Assembly (NCBI RefSeq): GCF_037860775.1
Contig: NZ_JBBEWC010000003.1
Span: 124,001 to 188,000 of the forward strand
Source of the DNA: Emticicia soli
Lineage (GTDB): Bacteria > Bacteroidota > Bacteroidia > Cytophagales > Spirosomataceae
Direction: 5' to 3'
Length of the DNA: 64,000 bases
Below the pieces are notes generated by a model. It ran no database searches and was not told the origin of the DNA. It worked only from the letters and a program-made list of their open reading frames with translations. The position numbers and the translations under genes were made by a program. Of this stretch, positions 35,419 through 44,622 are shown piece by piece. Every line of letters begins with the position of its first letter. Within the stretch, counting starts at the first letter, position 1.

Positions 35419-35973
35419 TTGGTTCTAACCTCTACAATCGAACGTCTGCGACAGAAAGACGCTGCTGCTCAAAAGGAAATTTTTGAGCACTATGGCAGTT
35501 TCTTGTATCGTATTGCGTATCGGTATGTACGTGAGCGTATGTTGGCCGAGGATTTAATGGTAGAGTCTTTTTTGAAAATTTTTGACGGGATTATCAATTT
35601 CAGATTTGATAACCTGAGGTCGTTTGAAGCCTGGATGCGAAAAATTGTAGTAAATGAAGCGCTCATGTTACTACGTAAGCAATCTAGTTTTCATCTGATG
35701 CCTGAGAGTGAGGCAATCGAAGTACCGGTTGATGATAATATATTGGATAAGATTTCGACGGAAGAGATTTATCGGCTGATAGCTGAATTGCCCGATGGCT
35801 ATCGTACGGTTTTTAACCTTTTTGCCATTGAGGGCTACACGCATAAGGAAATTGCTGAACAACTGCAAATAAGTGAAGGTACTTCAAAGTCGCAGTTGAA
35901 TCATGCCCGAAAATTATTACAAAAGAAAATATTAATGACCGACGAAAGTCATGCAAGCAGAGGAATTCTATAA
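35419..35973 (+). CDS. ECF-type RNA polymerase sigma factor
   Basis: 184 residues with region 2 (about 15-80: FEHYGSFLYRIAYRYVRERMLAEDLMVESFLKIF) and region 4 with its helix-turn-helix (about 120-172: LPDGYRTVFNLFAIEGYTHKEIAEQLQISEGTSKSQLNHARK). No ATG exists before region 2, so the start is most likely the TTG at 35419, 22 bases after an in-frame stop. The last 23 bases overlap the next gene, a membrane protein that may be its anti-sigma factor, implying translational coupling. Target promoters are unknown; it may control the adjacent outer-membrane protein. Confidence 0.9.
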   Translation: MVLTSTIERLRQKDAAAQKEIFEHYGSFLYRIAYRYVRERMLAEDLMVESFLKIFDGIINFRFDNLRSFEAWMRKIVVNEALMLLRKQSSFHLMPESEAIEVPVDDNILDKISTEEIYRLIAELPDGYRTVFNLFAIEGYTHKEIAEQLQISEGTSKSQLNHARKLLQKKILMTDESHASRGIL

Positions 35974-36733
35974 TAAAATCCGAGAAAATCTCGACAATTC
36001 TGACTTTACTCCAGAGTGGAATAAAAGTGAGGTTTGGCAGCGTATTGAGCGGAAAGACCAAAAGAAAGCAATGCCTTTGTGGTGGAAAGCCGTGGCTGCA
36101 GGTATTGTTATGGCAAGTGCATTGGGTGGCTATTTATTTTTTGATAATAAGGCTCCGCTTGCAGATAAAACAGCTATAAAAAAGCAAGTTATAGCCAAGC
36201 CGACACAACAAGTTTCGGCTGAAACAAGTACGCCATTAGCCGAAGCACCCGAAAGTAATACCAGAAATAAGATTAGCCGCCCTGCGCATAAAGCAATTGT
36301 TCAACCTGTTGAAAATGCAGAGCCTGAACCAATAGTAGCCAACGAAATAGCCAACGAAGAGTTTGATAATATGGTAACCACAGAAGGTGGCGAGCAAGAG
36401 TTTAGTTATAATAATGTAACGTCAAGAAACGAGCCTGCTTTTGTTCGTCCGATGCCTATTCTTTTCAGGCCTAACAATAATACAAGCAGAGCAAGCGAAA
36501 AACCTGCCGAGCCTGTTAAACGTGAGCGTGTGGCTATTCTGGAGATTCCGGAAGAACAGGAGGATTTTGTGATAGTTCCTAAGGACAAAAAGAAAAACCG
36601 GAATGCTCGTTTGGCTAAACAAACCGAGAAAATACCTGAGGCTACAGACCCTAATAAGCCCAATAAAATATGGGCATTTGTAAAGCAAAGTTTCAAAAAC
36701 GAAACAATGCCTGCCGATTCTACGCTTAAGTAG
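35951..36733 (+). CDS. Single-span membrane protein, probable anti-sigma factor
   Basis: 260 residues with a cytoplasmic N-terminus (about 45 residues), one transmembrane segment (about 46-66: AVAAGIVMASALGGYLFF), and a long low-complexity periplasmic part rich in Pro, Glu, Ala and Lys. It overlaps the sigma gene by 23 bases, the classic arrangement for a sigma/anti-sigma pair. It lacks a recognisable zinc-binding ZAS motif, so the anti-sigma role rests on position and topology only. Confidence 0.6.
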   Translation: MQAEEFYNKIRENLDNSDFTPEWNKSEVWQRIERKDQKKAMPLWWKAVAAGIVMASALGGYLFFDNKAPLADKTAIKKQVIAKPTQQVSAETSTPLAEAPESNTRNKISRPAHKAIVQPVENAEPEPIVANEIANEEFDNMVTTEGGEQEFSYNNVTSRNEPAFVRPMPILFRPNNNTSRASEKPAEPVKRERVAILEIPEEQEDFVIVPKDKKKNRNARLAKQTEKIPEATDPNKPNKIWAFVKQSFKNETMPADSTLK

Positions 36734-36756
36734 TATATCTTTACATTGATTGAAAC

Positions 36757-36793
36757 TAGATTTACGAAATCAATCTTTGCTTTCGTAAATCTA
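36757..36793 (+). terminator. Hairpin between the anti-sigma candidate and the OMP gene
   Basis: The 13-bp arms TAGATTTACGAAA (36757-36769) and TTTCGTAAATCTA (36781-36793) pair perfectly. It may separate the two genes or act as a processing site. Confidence 0.55.
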
Positions 36794-36842
36794 TTGCCAT
36801 GCAGTATATTTTTGATTACTGACCTTTAATGGATATTTCCAC

Positions 36843-37943
36843 ATGAGAAAGATTTTTTTACTCCTGCTGCTTACTATAAGTTTGGATACTTTGGGGCTTG
36901 TTGTGCCAGATGAAAACTATATGGATTCGATTGTAGTAAATATAGGGAAGAGGAAAAAAATCGTTTTGTGGGGAGCAACTAAAGAAGACCTGAAAGCATT
37001 GGAAAAGTACGATTTGAATAGAATTGTAAAACAAATGAATCAGGACTTGGAAGAAATGCCCAGTAATGTGCGTAGGAGTATCAGGCAAGATTATGAAGGA
37101 AACACTTACACAAAAGAAACTACTCGGCAGCAAGAATTAGAAGGGCTTACTCCCTGGCAAAGACTCACCCGAAACACCTATCTGAATCTTTCTTTAGGCT
37201 TTACATCTGCCAAATTCTTACAGAGGGCAGGTAGTGCTTTTAGCGCTTACCAAAACGCAGGTGAGCTTTTTAGTAATGAACTTTTTGAGCAAAGAACATT
37301 TCGTTCGCCCAATATTAACATAGGGCTTATCAGGCAAGAGAGTTTCATCAGAACAGGCCACAAAGAATTTTTATTAAGATATGGGTTTGATATAAGTTGG
37401 TATTATCTCAATAGTGTGAGTAAGAATAATATCTCATACCTTTTGCGGGTAAACAATGCCAATAGTAGTATGTTTGATACATTAGCCATTTATCGGCCTG
37501 CGCCTAATGGCAATTATTATACTGTTGAAAACTACTTGAGTTCAGATACTAAAAAACGAAACCCCGAGAGTACCTATAATCAGTCTTTGTTTTATGCCAA
37601 TTTCAAGATTATTCCAACTATTAATTTTTATGGCTCAGATAACCAGAAAACATTTCACTTTGGTTTTGGAGCCTATATAGGCAGGCTGATAGGCGGGAGC
37701 CAGATATATTCTGAAATTAAGCAGATTGGTCAGATTGAATCAAAAGTGCCTATCAGAAGCAGAGACAACCCTTATAGATATGGGTTGGTAGTAAATATAG
37801 GCTACAAGGCATTTAGTTTTTTTCTGGAGAGCGATGCAAATAATTATTTTCAGAGAAGAACCGCCCGTATTAATCCCGTCAGTTACGAAAACACCAGTGC
37901 ATCACAGAACCTCACAACATTTGGAATCAGAATAGGCAGATAA
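36843..37943 (+). CDS. Secreted or outer-membrane protein, unknown function
   Basis: 366 residues with a signal peptide (about 1-18). The N-terminal 100 residues are charged and helical; the rest is beta-rich with alternating aromatic positions, typical of an outer-membrane beta-barrel (for example GKLKL-like strands, FHFGFGAYIGRLIGG and the last strand NLTTFGIRIGR ending in an aromatic-basic tail). No family is recognised. Its position behind the sigma/anti-sigma pair suggests it could be their regulon member or signal. Confidence 0.6.
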   Translation: MRKIFLLLLLTISLDTLGLVVPDENYMDSIVVNIGKRKKIVLWGATKEDLKALEKYDLNRIVKQMNQDLEEMPSNVRRSIRQDYEGNTYTKETTRQQELEGLTPWQRLTRNTYLNLSLGFTSAKFLQRAGSAFSAYQNAGELFSNELFEQRTFRSPNINIGLIRQESFIRTGHKEFLLRYGFDISWYYLNSVSKNNISYLLRVNNANSSMFDTLAIYRPAPNGNYYTVENYLSSDTKKRNPESTYNQSLFYANFKIIPTINFYGSDNQKTFHFGFGAYIGRLIGGSQIYSEIKQIGQIESKVPIRSRDNPYRYGLVVNIGYKAFSFFLESDANNYFQRRTARINPVSYENTSASQNLTTFGIRIGR

Positions 37944-37945
37944 CA

Positions 37946-37973
37946 ATAATCCCCGAATTGCTTCGGGGATTAT
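37946..37973. terminator. Bidirectional terminator between the OMP gene and pdhB
   Basis: ATAATCCCCGAA (37946-37957) and TTCGGGGATTAT (37962-37973) are perfectly complementary around a TTGC loop. Convergent genes on both sides. Confidence 0.85.
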
Positions 37974-37997
37974 CTGTTCTACAAATACATGTAAATC

Positions 37998-38981
37998 TTA
38001 TTTTTTATACAAAACGCTTTTCACTGCATCAATTGTGCGCTTTACGTTAGGTAAAGTAGCCTCAATTAAAGTTGGTGCGTAGTGTAGAGGTATATCCATA
38101 TTGTTTACACGAATAACCGGAGCATCAAGATAATCGAATGCGTAACGTTGTAAGTGATAAGTAATTTCAGATGAAATAGCAGCTAACGGCCATGCTTCTT
38201 CTACTACTACACAACGGTTGGTTTTCTTCACAGAGTTAATAACAGTAGCGTAATCGATAGGTCTTACTGTGCGTAAGTCAATCAATTCTGCTTTGATACC
38301 ATCTTTCTCTAATTCTGCAATGGCAGGTAACACAACCCTTGGAATCATTTTACCAAAAGAAACGATGGTTACGTCAGAACCCTCACGCATTACATTTGCT
38401 TGCCCTAGTGGAATCAAGTATTCTTCCTCAGGTACATTGCCTTTATCACCATACATAACTTCTGACTCCATAAATATAACAGGGTCGTTGTCTCTGATTG
38501 ACGATTTCAATAAACCTTTGGCATCATAAGGGCTATGAGGCACAACTACTTTAAGACCAGGCGTATTAGCAAACCAGTTTTCGAAGTTTTGTGAGTGCTG
38601 GGCACCTAATTGGCCGGCGTTACCGGTTGGTCCACGAAATACTATCGGACAGCTATATTGACCTGCTGACATAGCCAGCATTTTTGCTGCAGAGTTGATA
38701 ATCTGGTCAATAGCAACCAAAGAGAAATTGAAGGTCATAAACTCTATAATCGGGCGCAGGCCATTGGCTGCTGCTCCTACACCTATACCTGCAAAACCAA
38801 GCTCTGCAATAGGGGTATCAATTACACGTTTAGGGCCAAATTCGTCCAACATTCCTTGGCTCACTTTATATGCACCGTTGTATTCGGCTACTTCTTCACC
38901 CATAAGAAAAACGTTTTCGTCACGTCTCATCTCTTCAGATAGGGCTTCGCGCAGGGCTTCTCTAAATTGTATCTCTCTCAT
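37998..38981 (-). CDS. pdhB: Pyruvate dehydrogenase E1 component, beta subunit
   Basis: 327 residues, normal length for the beta chain of a heterotetrameric E1. Family segments are REALREALSEEMRRDENVFLMGEEV at the start, GGAF-like cofactor region FRGPTGNAGQLGAQHSQ, and the transketolase C-domain with VIVEEAWPLAAIS. The E1 alpha and E2 genes are not next to it. Together with alpha it decarboxylates pyruvate with thiamine diphosphate. The alternative is a branched-chain 2-oxoacid dehydrogenase beta chain. A TAACTTTGC -7 box lies about 170 bases upstream. Confidence 0.93.
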   Translation of the reverse strand: MREIQFREALREALSEEMRRDENVFLMGEEVAEYNGAYKVSQGMLDEFGPKRVIDTPIAELGFAGIGVGAAANGLRPIIEFMTFNFSLVAIDQIINSAAKMLAMSAGQYSCPIVFRGPTGNAGQLGAQHSQNFENWFANTPGLKVVVPHSPYDAKGLLKSSIRDNDPVIFMESEVMYGDKGNVPEEEYLIPLGQANVMREGSDVTIVSFGKMIPRVVLPAIAELEKDGIKAELIDLRTVRPIDYATVINSVKKTNRCVVVEEAWPLAAISSEITYHLQRYAFDYLDAPVIRVNNMDIPLHYAPTLIEATLPNVKRTIDAVKSVLYKK

Positions 38982-39152
38982 TTTGGCTTAGAATAAAAGC
39001 TTTTTAAGGGTAAAATTAGAAGGTTTTATGCAGTTTTCTAACTATCACCATTAATCGTTATTTGGTAATTTTTTTGATGAACAAAAATTGTTGATACAAA
39101 ATAAGTACAACAAATTTGAACTTGCTTAGATTTAAACAATTTTGCTTCTCTT

Positions 39153-39161
39153 GCAAAGTTA
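39153..39161 (-). promoter_or_regulatory. Candidate -7 element of pdhB
   Basis: TAACTTTGC on the minus strand is a full match to TAnnTTTGC. No good -33 element at 18-21 bases. Leader of about 165 bases. Confidence 0.35.
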
Positions 39162-39408
39162 CCTGTATTAGAACTTTTTTAATAGTTTAGCAGGAAATAT
39201 TTTTTCAAAAAAGCTATTTACTTTGAAGATGGATTGGGCTTGGTGTAGGTTGATGACCAATTTATATCCCTTTGAATTATCAATCAAAATTCTTAGAAAT
39301 AATACTGATGAGATATGCTGAAAGAAAAGAAGCCTATAAAATGAATGTTATTTTGAAGGGAAATTGTGCGGTAGCTAGGTATAATAATAATTGACTGAAA
39401 AAATAATA

Positions 39409-39451
39409 ACATCGGGTTTTCTACAAATACTTCTTCATAGAAACCCGATGT
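39409..39451 (-). terminator. Terminator of the lipoprotein gene
   Basis: ACATCGGGTTTTCTA (39409-39423) pairs with TAGAAACCCGATGT (39438-39451), with one bulged base. It lies 12 bases past the stop codon at 39464. Confidence 0.75.
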
Positions 39452-39463
39452 GTACTAAAATGT

Positions 39464-40138
39464 TTATTTGCTAGTGCCTACCAAACCACCTTTGTTACTC
39501 AATCGGGTGGCTGGTCTTAACATTCCATAATAAGTACTTGTTCTTTCGCTTATTTTATCACCATCAATCCAGATGCGTCCGGCATTTAAAGGCATTAATA
39601 TACCAGATGGGTCGTTTTTCTCTTTCAAATAGAGGGCTATCTGGAAGTTTTTAATTTCTTTATTTGCAGTTAACTCTCCTGAAAACATTTGCAGCGATAC
39701 GTATTGTATACCTGATTCAACTCCTGATGTTTCAGAGAAAATCGTAAAACTATTACCATTACCCGATACAAAAGAGCCAATTCCTGAGCCTTGGTCACCT
39801 GAGCCATTGCCATAATTAATAACTACTTTTTTCTTATCTGAACTCTGGCCTGAGAACTTATAGTAGTAGTCATCTATAATCAAGCCTTTTTCATAAGGAT
39901 CATCATCTCCGAATGGGCTTAATAATTCAAAAGGCGTAACTACATAATTACCTTCAATATTAGGCGGTACTTTACCTTCGTTGATAACCATACCTTTAGC
40001 ACGCACATCCTTGAGTATTTCATCAGGCACAATTTTCTGAATCTCTTCTGAAAATCCTGTAGTAGGGTCGTCCTTTTTATTGCAAGAACTTAACTCTATT
40101 GCTAAAAAAGCAACTAAGCAGAAAATAAGTTTTTTCAT
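39464..40138 (-). CDS. Hypothetical lipoprotein
   Basis: 224 residues from the ATG at 40138; an in-frame ATG at 40153 would add five. The lipobox is ELSS-C, followed by the asparagine-lysine-rich N-K-K-D-D, so it is a lipoprotein. The mature part is beta-rich and has no recognised domain. It is followed upstream by a stand-alone LytTR gene (52-base gap), perhaps co-transcribed. The function is unknown. Confidence 0.65.
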   Translation of the reverse strand: MKKLIFCLVAFLAIELSSCNKKDDPTTGFSEEIQKIVPDEILKDVRAKGMVINEGKVPPNIEGNYVVTPFELLSPFGDDDPYEKGLIIDDYYYKFSGQSSDKKKVVINYGNGSGDQGSGIGSFVSGNGNSFTIFSETSGVESGIQYVSLQMFSGELTANKEIKNFQIALYLKEKNDPSGILMPLNAGRIWIDGDKISERTSTYYGMLRPATRLSNKGGLVGTSK

Positions 40139-40205
40139 ATTTTTAATATTCATTTTAGTAACAATAGTTGTTTAAAAACCATAGTAAATAGCCATATATG
40201 CTTAA

Positions 40206-40526
40206 TTACAATTCACTTATTCGCTTTTTTAGTAAACGTCGGAACATGACAATTTTTCTTCGGGAAATAGATAAAGAACGATTATTTATCATTTCAACTT
40301 CATATTTATCAATCCGGTTTGAGATATAGTTTAGGTTAATAAGGTAAGACTTATGAATCCTATAAAACGGAAATGATTTTAGTTGTTGTTCTACTTTTTT
40401 CAAAGAAATAGCCACTATTTCACTATGATCTTGATAATGAATTCGTGTATAATTAACGTCGGCTTCAAAAAAGATTATTTCCGAAGGTGATATTGAGGTT
40501 CTAACACCAAGTTTTACCGCTTCCAT
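40206..40526 (-). CDS. Stand-alone LytTR DNA-binding protein
   Basis: 106 residues made only of a LytTR domain (YTRIHYQDHSEIVAIS, FYRIHKSYLINLNYI, then the basic ISRRKIVMFRRLLKKR). The usual N-terminal receiver domain is missing, and no histidine kinase is nearby. LytTR domains bind direct repeats in promoters. The neighbouring lipoprotein gene lies 67 bases downstream of it on the same strand and is the first candidate partner. Confidence 0.85.
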   Translation of the reverse strand: MEAVKLGVRTSISPSEIIFFEADVNYTRIHYQDHSEIVAISLKKVEQQLKSFPFYRIHKSYLINLNYISNRIDKYEVEMINNRSLSISRRKIVMFRRLLKKRISEL

Positions 40527-40785
40527 AGTTTAATTCGATTATTTGATTTGTAGATTCTGACAAACTTCTCTGCGTTGAAATACCCAGCCGACTCTCAGTA
40601 TTTACTGTTAATAAAAGTTTAGCTCTGTTTCTGACATTCTACCAGAATGTAAAAGCCCCCTTTTTTATACTGATATAAAAGTGGTTTTGAAGCCTATCCT
40701 AATGCATAGTAGCCCTATAGTGCCGTAATAAGCCACACTTATTTTTGGATAGTACTCGGCAGATAGATTAAATATCTTTAGCCAC

Positions 40786-42396
40786 TTATTTTATTTTGGC
40801 TTCAATTCTTTCTCCTTCCAGACCGGTAATCTCAACAGCTACTGTTTTGCAGGCAGAGAGAAGCTCTGCAATTTGGTCGGTCGATAATTTATGGCTTACT
40901 ACTAAGCTCCCATTTGACCCAGAAAGTGTTTTCTTAATTTCGCCCACCTTGTTATTAGTCTTTAAATGGGTCATGAGTGATTGTAACTGAGTAAAGCTCA
41001 CGTTTGAAATTTTTATTTCAGTGCCGCCTGCTGTTGCCTGTACGGGGCTTGACGAAGAACCTGTCTCAGCAAAAACAAGATTTCTGCTACACAATTGTTC
41101 AAAAAGGTAAGTTGCCATTTTATCACTAGCGTTTTGTAATGATTTTTTAGACGCAACCGATTCGGCAACATCAACAGCACCTGCCTGAGCAGTATGTGTA
41201 GCTAAAATAGTAGCATCGTCGGTAGTGAGAGCTCGTAACTCGACCCGACCTCTAAACGAGAAAAGGCCATCGTTATTTGCGGTTCGTTCGCTTAGGGCAG
41301 TTCCGGTTATAATTATATTAGCTCCCATTTTTAATCCTAATGAAGCCATTTTAGAAATGTCACTCCCCAAATCTGCGTTTTCTTTACGCATTTGGTCATA
41401 TACCTTTGGATCAATTACTCTGAATCCGGCTTCAATAAAGCGTTTAATTAAAGCATTTTCAGACGTAGATTGTTCTATTACAACAGGCTTAGTTATTGCA
41501 TTAGCATTAGCAGATTGTTGTTGGGGTTGTTCTGTGGCTACAGTTTGTTTATTTCTTGACGATCTCACTAGGTCTCTCAAAAGCCCTATGCTTTCTTTTC
41601 TTAATTCGTGCTCACGTTCAGCTTCGGTTTTCTGGCGTTCATATTGTTGATTGCTGATCGGGCCTCCTACGGTTTGGGCTTCGGTAAGCAATATCATTAT
41701 TTTGGGGCCTCGTCCATTTTTTAAAGGCAAACAATTACTAGCATCAAATCTTTTAACAGGTACAGATACAGGAGCTATCATTTTATGTTTTTCAGTCACT
41801 AAAACATCAACAGCTTTTATGATGGCTTTCTCGATAGCATCTTGTAAGGCTTTGTTTTCGGTTGTGCCTGCTGTTTCAACACCAAAGAGTTTCAGACCTT
41901 TAAATCCTGACGAGGTGCCTTCCATATTTACAGACTTCGAAAATAAAATCTCACTATTTTGCGGATTCAATACTTTCAGTACAAAGCCAACTTTAGCTTT
42001 ATTAGATCCTACCGAAACACCAGCAAATTTAGTTGTAGAGTTTCCTTCAGCAAATTCTGTTATTTCGGCTGTAACCGTAAGAGCAGCAGTTTCTATATCT
42101 CCGCCTTCGTCGGTTGCATCGCTCATATTACGATTCATTTCTATTACTCTGAAACAGCTTGTTTCCTGAAGAGCATTACTTAACATAGTTGCCAGCTCAC
42201 CACCGAAACGCCCTTGTGCCTGAGGAACGGCAGTTGTGAATCGTGCAACTTTTAAAGTAACTCTGCTGGCAGGGTCTGCACCTTTGCATCTCTCACTAAT
42301 ACTCTCCATAGTTATGGTAGGTTGCTTATCTTTCTGAGAAAATGATTTTGTATTTAGCAGAAGCAGGGCCAGGCTAGAAAGTATAATTTTTTTCAT
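40786..42396 (-). CDS. CsgG-like secreted protein with tandem nucleotide-free alpha/beta domains
   Basis: 536 residues with a signal peptide (1-20, ending KSFSQ). Residues about 30-210 resemble CsgG/HfaB (RVTLKVARFTT, GGELATMLSNALQETSCFRVIE, then a repeating VGFVLKVLNPQNSEILFSKSV strand pattern). Residues about 220-430 repeat the same theme (PKIMILLTEA, LIKRFIEAGFRVID, GANIIITGTALSERT) as in FlgT/LpoB-type domains. The last 90 residues form a separate alpha/beta module. No curli genes are near. It is probably periplasmic or outer-membrane associated; function unknown. Confidence 0.65.
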   Translation of the reverse strand: MKKIILSSLALLLLNTKSFSQKDKQPTITMESISERCKGADPASRVTLKVARFTTAVPQAQGRFGGELATMLSNALQETSCFRVIEMNRNMSDATDEGGDIETAALTVTAEITEFAEGNSTTKFAGVSVGSNKAKVGFVLKVLNPQNSEILFSKSVNMEGTSSGFKGLKLFGVETAGTTENKALQDAIEKAIIKAVDVLVTEKHKMIAPVSVPVKRFDASNCLPLKNGRGPKIMILLTEAQTVGGPISNQQYERQKTEAEREHELRKESIGLLRDLVRSSRNKQTVATEQPQQQSANANAITKPVVIEQSTSENALIKRFIEAGFRVIDPKVYDQMRKENADLGSDISKMASLGLKMGANIIITGTALSERTANNDGLFSFRGRVELRALTTDDATILATHTAQAGAVDVAESVASKKSLQNASDKMATYLFEQLCSRNLVFAETGSSSSPVQATAGGTEIKISNVSFTQLQSLMTHLKTNNKVGEIKKTLSGSNGSLVVSHKLSTDQIAELLSACKTVAVEITGLEGERIEAKIK

Positions 42397-42783
42397 GTAA
42401 CATCTAGGGGGGATAAGGTATAAAAACGCTTTTTAGTTGTTAATGCGTCGTGTACATGAAAGGTTACAACTTGTGTGCAATATTTTTATGCTTCCAGCTA
42501 CTGCCACGTATTTTAGGCTTATATTTACTGATTTACTTTGATTGTAAAAGACTTTAGTTTTTGAATGATAACCTTAACGGCTAAATCTGGCGTTTTTTAG
42601 AAATATCTATTCGATTTTGTTTACAGAATAACGTATACTTATAAGCATTTAACCATATAAGAATCAGCTATTTAGTTGTTAAAATGTAAAATTTTACGTT
42701 TATTCGCTACGGAATAAATTTTACTTCGACCTGAAGTAATAAAATATTATTTCAATACTTTTGAATAAGGGATTGCTGGTTTT
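42397..42783. other. 387-bp divergent intergenic region
   Basis: No gene seen. It serves the CsgG-like gene (minus) and the beta-barrel gene (plus). A TACTTTTG -7 box for the latter is at 42756-42763. Confidence 0.6.
42756..42763 (+). promoter_or_regulatory. Candidate -7 element for the beta-barrel gene
   Basis: TACTTTTG fits TAnnTTTG and is 20 bases before the start codon at 42784. The -33 element is weak. Confidence 0.4.
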
Positions 42784-44022
42784 ATGAAAAATAAACAAAC
42801 CGCTACACTCTTGTTTATTTTTATTGCCAATTTTTGCCTTGCTCAACGAAATTTCATCAAAGGGAAATTAATAACGGCAGATAAAGATACCCTGAGTGGC
42901 TACATTGATTATAAAGAATGGGTTAAAAGCCCCCTTGAGATTTATTTCAAAAGAGAAATGAGTCAACCCAGTTTTGTGTATAGCAGTACTGAGTTAAGTG
43001 GGTTTATCATAGACTTTAATCAGGAAACCTATACTTCTTTGAGCTTTTCTATTGAAAAACTACCCAGAAACGGTAGTAAGACTGTATTTCAGAGTTTAGG
43101 TGCGTACTTTAATCGGGGTAAAAGATTTATACAGAAAAACGCCTTTGTAAGAGTATTATCGGCAGGTAAAGCAATGCTCTATCATTTTGTAGATAAAGAC
43201 TCAGAGGAACATTTTTTACTTAAGCATGGCAATATTTTAGAACCCTTGGTTTACCATATTATAGAAACCGGAAGCCAGACTGCCAAAATCAAACAATATC
43301 AACTGCAATTATCTGAAACACTTTCTGACGCCTGCAAAAAACTTCCTTTTCAGAATACTGATTACTACGCTAGAGACATGAAGAAGCTGATAGATAGCTA
43401 CAATGATTGCTTCAAGATAATAGTTAAGCCCGAATATGCGCATACAAACAAAGGTAAATGGGAATATGGCGTTCTGGCCGGAGCGGGTTACTCACGAATC
43501 AAACATATTGTCTCTACTTCGGTTCCACCTAATTATATATATGTAAGAGGCAACGGTAATATTACCCCTGCCGGCGGAATATTTCTGAACTATGTGTTTG
43601 CCCGAAGCCGTGGCAAGTTTGCCATCCTGAACGAGTTACATACCTATGCGCTGAAAAGCACCGCCGCCGATATTGAAAGCCGTTTTAGATACGATATACG
43701 CTATATAGGGCTACAGAACCTGTTCAGATACACATTTTACTTAGGCAAGCCCTCTATCTATGCCCTTGCAGGTATAGCAAACGCAATTATTGTGAGCGAT
43801 AGAAGCATGATTGAAAATGTAGACGGTGGCACATCAGAACTTATCTCGGCTTTTGATAGAAAAAGCGAACAAGGTATAATAGCCGGCCTTGGCTTACGAA
43901 ACGATAGGCTTATGCTGGAAGGTAGAGCTTGCGTGGGCAATGGTTTTTCGGCAGATATACTAAGTATTGCGCCAACCAGCCGATACGAGCTATTGGTCAA
44001 ATGGAATTTTGGAGCAAAGTAA
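42784..44022 (+). CDS. Secreted protein with outer-membrane beta-barrel end, unknown function
   Basis: 412 residues with a signal peptide (about 1-20, ending FCLAQ). Residues 25-210 form an unrecognised soluble region. Residues about 225-412 alternate hydrophobic and polar residues like an eight-stranded barrel (YGVLAGAGYSRIKHI, YIGLQNLFRYTFYLGKPSIYALAGIANAI) with the terminal strand YELLVKWNFGAK. No family name can be given. It converges with the next gene. Confidence 0.65.
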   Translation: MKNKQTATLLFIFIANFCLAQRNFIKGKLITADKDTLSGYIDYKEWVKSPLEIYFKREMSQPSFVYSSTELSGFIIDFNQETYTSLSFSIEKLPRNGSKTVFQSLGAYFNRGKRFIQKNAFVRVLSAGKAMLYHFVDKDSEEHFLLKHGNILEPLVYHIIETGSQTAKIKQYQLQLSETLSDACKKLPFQNTDYYARDMKKLIDSYNDCFKIIVKPEYAHTNKGKWEYGVLAGAGYSRIKHIVSTSVPPNYIYVRGNGNITPAGGIFLNYVFARSRGKFAILNELHTYALKSTAADIESRFRYDIRYIGLQNLFRYTFYLGKPSIYALAGIANAIIVSDRSMIENVDGGTSELISAFDRKSEQGIIAGLGLRNDRLMLEGRACVGNGFSADILSIAPTSRYELLVKWNFGAK

Positions 44023-44028
44023 ACATCT

Positions 44029-44622
44029 TTACGCTATCAAACCCTCTGTAAAACTTTTCCATTGAATTCTGCTACCTCCTAAAATTCCGCCAAAAGCCAC
44101 AAACGTATTTCTTATTTTATCTATCAGGCTCACATCCTCCAGATTCGGTTTTTCGTTTCTTCCGTGTACTTCGGCACTTATCTGATTACCCTCTCTTTTT
44201 ATTACAAATGTACTTGTGGCGGCATCAGCAAAAAAATGAGCTGTTTCACCTTTGTGTTTCTCTGGGTTTGAGGAAGGTCTTACCCGTATGGAAATAAATT
44301 CCTCATGGATTTCCTCATCTTCGGCAATTTCTTCAATCTGTACCCAGTCGAATCCATCTCCCGAATGATTCATCGGCCCCGGAATATCAATTCTTATAAA
44401 ATCACCAATGGCAGGCGTACGCTCTATTTGCTCTCCACGGCCATCAGCCAAAGCAAACTCTGCTTTCTCTTCACCGGCTATTTTATGCCAGTGATTTATA
44501 GCCAGAAGCCTTTTTCGAGCTACCTGAAACTGAGCCCTAGCCAATTTTTCGGTAGTAAAAAAGCGTTCTGTAATGGTATCATAGGCATTACCTTCTCGTT
44601 GTGCAGGAACAATAGTTTTCAT
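44029..44622 (-). CDS. Hypothetical protein, unknown function
   Basis: 197 residues, soluble and acidic, without signal peptide. Central segment EQIERTPAIGDFIRIDIPGPMNHSGDGFDWVQIEEI is beta-rich, and AHFFADAATSTFVIKREGNQISAEVHGRNEKPN is followed by a C-terminal helical tail (LIDKIRNTFVAFGGILGG). The pattern is that of a conserved hypothetical protein of Bacteroidota, but I cannot place it in a known family. Confidence 0.65.
   Translation of the reverse strand: MKTIVPAQREGNAYDTITERFFTTEKLARAQFQVARKRLLAINHWHKIAGEEKAEFALADGRGEQIERTPAIGDFIRIDIPGPMNHSGDGFDWVQIEEIAEDEEIHEEFISIRVRPSSNPEKHKGETAHFFADAATSTFVIKREGNQISAEVHGRNEKPNLEDVSLIDKIRNTFVAFGGILGGSRIQWKSFTEGLIA

Larger units (their letters stand above)
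38982..39463. other. 482-bp region upstream of pdhB, no gene
   Basis: No gene supported. It holds the -7 element of pdhB (39153-39161) and the terminator of the lipoprotein gene (39409-39451). A 24-codon open frame at 39309 is too short and AT-rich to call. Confidence 0.6.

Noticed and set aside
39309..39383. 24-codon open frame between the lipoprotein gene and pdhB
   Set aside because: Too short, random composition, no promoter or start signal.
42397..42430. G6 run (CTAGGGGGG) just upstream of the CsgG-like start, compared with the repeat family
   Set aside because: Only CTAGGGG is shared with the DUF559 element ends; there is no stem beside it, so it is probably coincidence.
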